Assembly: GCF_000210295.1 (NCBI RefSeq)
Contig: NC_026740.1
Location: 62,001 to 126,000, forward strand
Reading direction: 5' to 3'
Source: Trypanosoma brucei gambiense DAL972
Lineage: Eukaryota; Euglenozoa; Kinetoplastea; Trypanosomatida; Trypanosomatidae
DNA length: 64,000 nt
The notes under the pieces were generated by a model. It had not been told where the DNA came from, made no database searches, and saw only the letters and a program-made list of their open reading frames with translations. Each line of letters begins with the position of its first letter. Position 1 is the first letter of the stretch. The position numbers and the translations under genes were made by a program. Below are positions 60,273 through 64,000 of the stretch, piece after piece.

Positions 60273-62099
60273 GCACACACACACAAAAAAAAAAACGACA
60301 ACGCAAATGCAAATGCAAACTGCAAAATTTTTTTCTCTCGTCACTTTTATATATTTCCCTCCTTTGTCAGCGAATACGAGTCACCAACTCAGTGAGCGAT
60401 GTCAGCAACAAATACGGCAACAAGTGAGTGAAAGAGAAAGGGATGGTGAGGTAAAAACTAAAATAAACTAAAAATAAAACAAGTTAAATAAATAAAATTA
60501 AGCGAGGATTTTGTCGCTTCCTTGGTGGAGAAAAACAAACAAAGGAACTCCACAAAAAAAATCACACTACCTCTTTTTCTTCCTTAACTTACGTTCCACT
60601 GTCGGCGTTTCTTTCTTTCTTTTTTTTTTTCTTTCTTCAATTGCACTCTATTTAATCTTTTTTCCACCCCTTTCCCGTGTGTTCAACTTGTGGTCAGCCG
60701 TTTACTTAACCCTTTAAAACATTTTAAAGACATGAAAAGAGTAAAGTCGGAGAAAAAAAGAGAGAGAGAGAAAGAGAGACGTTGATGCGAATGAAAGTGT
60801 CAGTTTTTATGTGTGCAACCACTGTTTCCTTCTATTTTTATGTTATCAAGAATGTTAGAAACACTAAATATGAATAAGGTTTGTAAAATAAGTAAAACAT
60901 GACACAGAGAGATAACAAGTTATTGGAGTCCTCAGCTCACTGAAATGTCTACAATTTTCCTCTGCTTTTATCATTTATTCCATCAAGATGTCTACTTCAT
61001 TTGTAATTCCTCTTATCCCTATGTGTCGAAACCAGCGGAATTTAAAATGAATGTTTATGTTTCTCATGCATAACTCAGACAATGTGATGTGAGGCAGGAA
61101 CAGGCACAAAGGTACGGTACCGTCTGCAAGTGGTTAAACCCACAAAATACGTGAAGGAAAGAAATATAAATTTTTTATTTTTTATTGAAAGAGATAAATA
61201 ACAAAAACGACAGCAACAACGGTGGCTCAGTTGTGGACCCCTACAAAAGGATACAGTAACGCGTCACCTCTCATATCCCCTAGTAATTGACACTGCAAAT
61301 TATTAAACCATGTGTCAGGAAATGAAAGTCAATCCTCTTTTTTAAATTTCTTTTTTTTTCCCACCCGAAAAACACTCCAAAGGCGGAGGAATGTCATGAA
61401 ATGTTTATTAAATAAACAATAAAAAGAAGCGAAACAACTGCCGCTCGCTCCCTCCGCAGTCTCGTAATCTCATCCCCTTCAAATACCCATTTGCACACAT
61501 CGCTGTTCATTCACCGCGTGCGTAGAAACTATGGAATTGCCGTATAGCTTGTGATTCAACACACCGTTCACGTGTATGTTTGTTTGTTTACAAAAGGCAA
61601 AGGAGGAGAAAATGGCGCGGTCATCCATGAAAATGCCCCGACTTGAGTCCAAGAATAAACTGCTGACAGAGGAAAAGAACTAAATGCCCTAAACGCTTAA
61701 CATATCTTTTATGTTCACTCCTTCGCTTGATCAACTAGCCTTCTTAAACTTGTGACCAATGAGCAACGCCCCGGACAAAGGGACGCCAGATGAAACGGTA
61801 AAAGGTAAGATAAATGAGCGGAAAAGATAAAAAGGGAATGATGAAATTGAAGTTTAAAGAAAATCATCAATGAAAATAAATACTTACCCACAAGGCAATA
61901 CAAAGCCATGTGCCCCTTCACTATGTTATAACGGCGCGTATGTTCCTTTAACCGAGTCTTTAACACACAAACACACACATTATGACGGCTAAGTACTTCA
62001 ATGCAGTCCTCTTTTTTTGGGGGGGGGGAATAAAAAGAAAAAAGGACTTAAGTTGTTATCTTCGGCGGCTCCGCATCTTATGGATTACGTTACGACCTA
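60273..62099. other. gene-free stretch of about 1.8 kb
   Basis: Leader of the FYVE gene and 3' UTR of NOL10. Contains the coding-strand T-run at 60285-60295, plus-strand T-rich sequence at about 60600-60670, a GA-rich run at 60755-60779 and a G-run at about 62020-62028. No RNA gene recognised. Confidence 0.5.
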
Positions 62100-64000
62100 T
62101 CATTTAGACGACACTCTCCGAAGCCGTTCCTCCAACGGTAGCCTTTCAAGTCTCTGTCGCTTGCGTGCGGCATGGATTACCTTATCTGTGCTGGTAAAGT
62201 TAGTGCGGCTATCTTTCTTTGCCTCATATAACGTCACACGCCGCGACACTCCCTCCTTTTCGCCTTCAGGACGTTGACGTCTGCGTCGTTGCTGCTTTCC
62301 ACTACTCCGTACACCCTTAAGGTGTTTCTTTGCTTCGTTGACATCGTCCTCATTGTCCTCACCGCTATCATTATTACCACCACCATCGCTGCTGCCGCTT
62401 TCGTTCTCGCCAACATCCTCTGGAACAATAGAAAATAACTCCGATTCATATCGCTGCTTCCGTTCGCTTGCCTTTGCACGCCGCTCTTTTATCTGTTGCA
62501 GGAGCTTCGCGTATTCTGGGTTTGACGGATCTAACGCAAAAGGAGTTCCCCTACTTCCATTGAACGCCTTTTGGAATCGTGGATCAGCTTGAGCAGCAGC
62601 AAGCGCCTGATTCTTCAAAGTGGTTTTCCCATCAGTCATTGGACCACCGTTGGCACTGTCAGCATCGCCAACTAATTCATTGTCACCCGTTTCAGCAGCA
62701 TTGGCATTGCGCTTAAATTTACTAATACGATCCTCCCAGCGTTTCTCAGTTTTGCGCCTCGAGTTCTCCTGCACATAGCGGCTGAACGCTCCAGGATCAA
62801 CAACGGCCTTCAGCTCACGATACAAAGCATTTTCAATAAAGGCACCATGCATGACGGGGCGAACCTTTCCCCCTGCCAAATCATCTGCCGTCATGCCAAG
62901 GTTCTCCATTTCTTCCTTGGACACAAAAGTGTAATCGTCATAGACGGTTGTTATCTCCTTCTCCTCAAGTTCTTCAGTTAAAATCTCCAGAAATGAGGCC
63001 CACCGCGGTGCCACGCCAAGCTGCGGTATGAAATGTACCTGGACCCGAGGTGCATCACAGCAGATACAAATGACCCCACTATCACTGCACTCAAAAGGTT
63101 CCACAATGTTGTGTTGGCTGCGAAGGACACAAAAATCCGTAATATCCGCCGGTGCCTCAATGCTAGTGAAGTTGCTTCCATCCTTCTTGCTCCACACCTT
63201 TACCATACGCGTATCAGCGGAGAGCACGTGTGTCGCCTCTCCTGTTGCAGTGCTGCTACCTTGAAAGAAGTACGTTTTGACAATAGGCAATGAGTTCATG
63301 TGATCCTTTACAATTAGCGGCTTCTGCAGTCGGAGATCATACAAGAGCACCTGACCGGCTTCTGTCCCACAGCTAAACAGAAGGCCACGCTCATCATCTA
63401 CGGCAATGTGGCGTAACTCACAACGTTCCTCAACACCTGATACGGCTCCGGTACCTGCAACTGTTAACCGCGCTGCACATGAAGCTGCACGGCTATCCCA
63501 TGCCTCTACAACACCGTCCACACCGGCGCAAAGCACGAGGCCGTGGTTTTTAAATACCTCCACGTGATTCACACCATCGGCGCACTGAGTTTTGTAGCTC
63601 TCAACGAAGGAACCAGTTTCTAAACTGAGACGAAATAGTTCATGTGATGTACCACTCGACAACAACTCAGCTGTGTGGGGATTAAATGCCAAGCACCTCA
63701 TCGTGTGTGGAACACGAACACGGTCAACGATAGCCGCAGAGTGGTGAATAGTAATTTGCCGCCCCTCTCCCCGCAGCGCAAACTTACGGAAATCAGGAGA
63801 GAGTGACACCCCACCAAGTATAGGCATGTCGGCGTTGAAACTATATTTCATGCTGAGTTGATTTACGTCAAAGCACTTTAATCGGGGCGGGTAGTCGCCA
63901 GCAGCGAATAGGTGCGTGCCATTTGCCGTTCGAAAGATTGTTCGCGCAAAGTGAGGAAATTCAAGGTCATGAATTAGTTCGACACGGTGCTCTCCCCCCG
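62100..64000 (-). CDS. NOL10: NOL10/Enp2 small-subunit processome protein (5' end outside window)
   Basis: The frame stays open from the stop at 62100 through the window end. Upstream of the ATG at 63851 it reads RVELIHDLEFPHFARTIFR and GDYPPRLKCFDVNQLSMKY, matching the NOL10 N-terminal region, so that ATG is internal and the gene continues past 64000. About 633 residues are visible. A WD40 propeller is followed by the family-defining region LGVAPRWASFLEILTEELEE, TVYDDYTFVSKEEMENLG and the NUC153 motif DPRFQKAFN. The C-terminus is basic (RRVTLYEAKK...RKRQRLERLPLEERLRR). Enp2/NOL10 is required for early 40S assembly in the nucleolus. With UTP5 about 17 kb away, two processome genes share this transcription unit; chance is possible. 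Confidence 0.95.
   Translation of the reverse strand, partial: GGEHRVELIHDLEFPHFARTIFRTANGTHLFAAGDYPPRLKCFDVNQLSMKYSFNADMPILGGVSLSPDFRKFALRGEGRQITIHHSAAIVDRVRVPHTMRCLAFNPHTAELLSSGTSHELFRLSLETGSFVESYKTQCADGVNHVEVFKNHGLVLCAGVDGVVEAWDSRAASCAARLTVAGTGAVSGVEERCELRHIAVDDERGLLFSCGTEAGQVLLYDLRLQKPLIVKDHMNSLPIVKTYFFQGSSTATGEATHVLSADTRMVKVWSKKDGSNFTSIEAPADITDFCVLRSQHNIVEPFECSDSGVICICCDAPRVQVHFIPQLGVAPRWASFLEILTEELEEKEITTVYDDYTFVSKEEMENLGMTADDLAGGKVRPVMHGAFIENALYRELKAVVDPGAFSRYVQENSRRKTEKRWEDRISKFKRNANAAETGDNELVGDADSANGGPMTDGKTTLKNQALAAAQADPRFQKAFNGSRGTPFALDPSNPEYAKLLQQIKERRAKASERKQRYESELFSIVPEDVGENESGSSDGGGNNDSGEDNEDDVNEAKKHLKGVRSSGKQQRRRRQRPEGEKEGVSRRVTLYEAKKDSRTNFTSTDKVIHAARKRQRLERLPLEERLRRVSSK

Noticed and set aside
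63849..63851. NOL10 start at the ATG at 63851
   Set aside because: The frame is open to the window edge and the upstream residues match the NOL10 N-terminal region, so the true start lies beyond 64000.
1..64000. tRNA, rRNA, spliced-leader or transposon (ingi/RIME) sequences
   Set aside because: I looked for tRNA B-box-like GGTTCGAATCC strings, long non-coding conserved blocks and poly(A)-tailed retroposon ends; none was convincing. A covariance-model search would settle this.

Overview
The window looks like nuclear DNA of a kinetoplastid, most likely a Trypanosoma of the T. brucei group. All 22 supported genes lie on the minus strand, none shows an intron, and gene-free stretches of roughly 0.5 to 4 kb separate them. 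Those stretches are rich in A/T microsatellites and homopolymers. Pyrimidine tracts with a following AG sit just upstream of many starts, as expected for spliced-leader trans-splicing of a polycistronic transcript. The tandem pair of small ATP-dependent DNA ligases matches the mitochondrial LIG k alpha/beta pair of trypanosomatids. I recall that pair lying next to each other on T. brucei chromosome 7, so this is probably that region. The species assignment is inference.

Transcription runs from high to low coordinates. 64000-58800: the rRNA-processing protein NOL10/Enp2 (cut by the window end) and a FYVE-finger protein. 58793-54841: a gene-free block with a 168-base run of N, flanked by two copies of the same 548 bases, probably an unmerged contig overlap. 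54840-42400: a mitochondrial-looking J-domain protein, a PROPPIN-like beta-propeller, the JmjC oxygenase JMJD7, and the small-subunit processome protein UTP5/WDR43. 41500-36400: a membrane protein, a probable mitoribosomal protein mS38, and an unrecognised protein whose 5' end is open in two frames. 36000-29600: the two mitochondrial DNA ligases, both with an N-terminal zinc ribbon, and a mitochondrial thioredoxin-fold protein. 29100-22500: the GTPase GNL1, prefoldin subunit 3 and a large mitochondrial-looking protein. 21400-10500: a WWE plus WD40 protein with a possible myristoylation site, a J-domain protein, a 1562-residue MORN/FYVE scaffold and a cytochrome b5-domain protein. 8534-1: a protein with a dual-acylation N-terminus, a 1493-residue protein carrying 16 copies of a 26-residue repeat, and the 5' part of an unrecognised gene cut by the window start.

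The genes do not form one pathway, as expected for a trypanosomatid transcription unit. Themes recur: mitochondrial DNA and translation (ligases, mS38, thioredoxin-like, J protein), ribosome biogenesis (NOL10, UTP5, GNL1), and lipid or membrane recognition (two FYVE proteins, PROPPIN, two candidate myristoylated proteins). The gene-free DNA shows no tRNA, rRNA, transposon or CRISPR array that I can recognise. For several genes the first in-frame ATG lies inside a longer open frame, so starts were chosen from ATG position, pyrimidine tracts and targeting-like N-termini.
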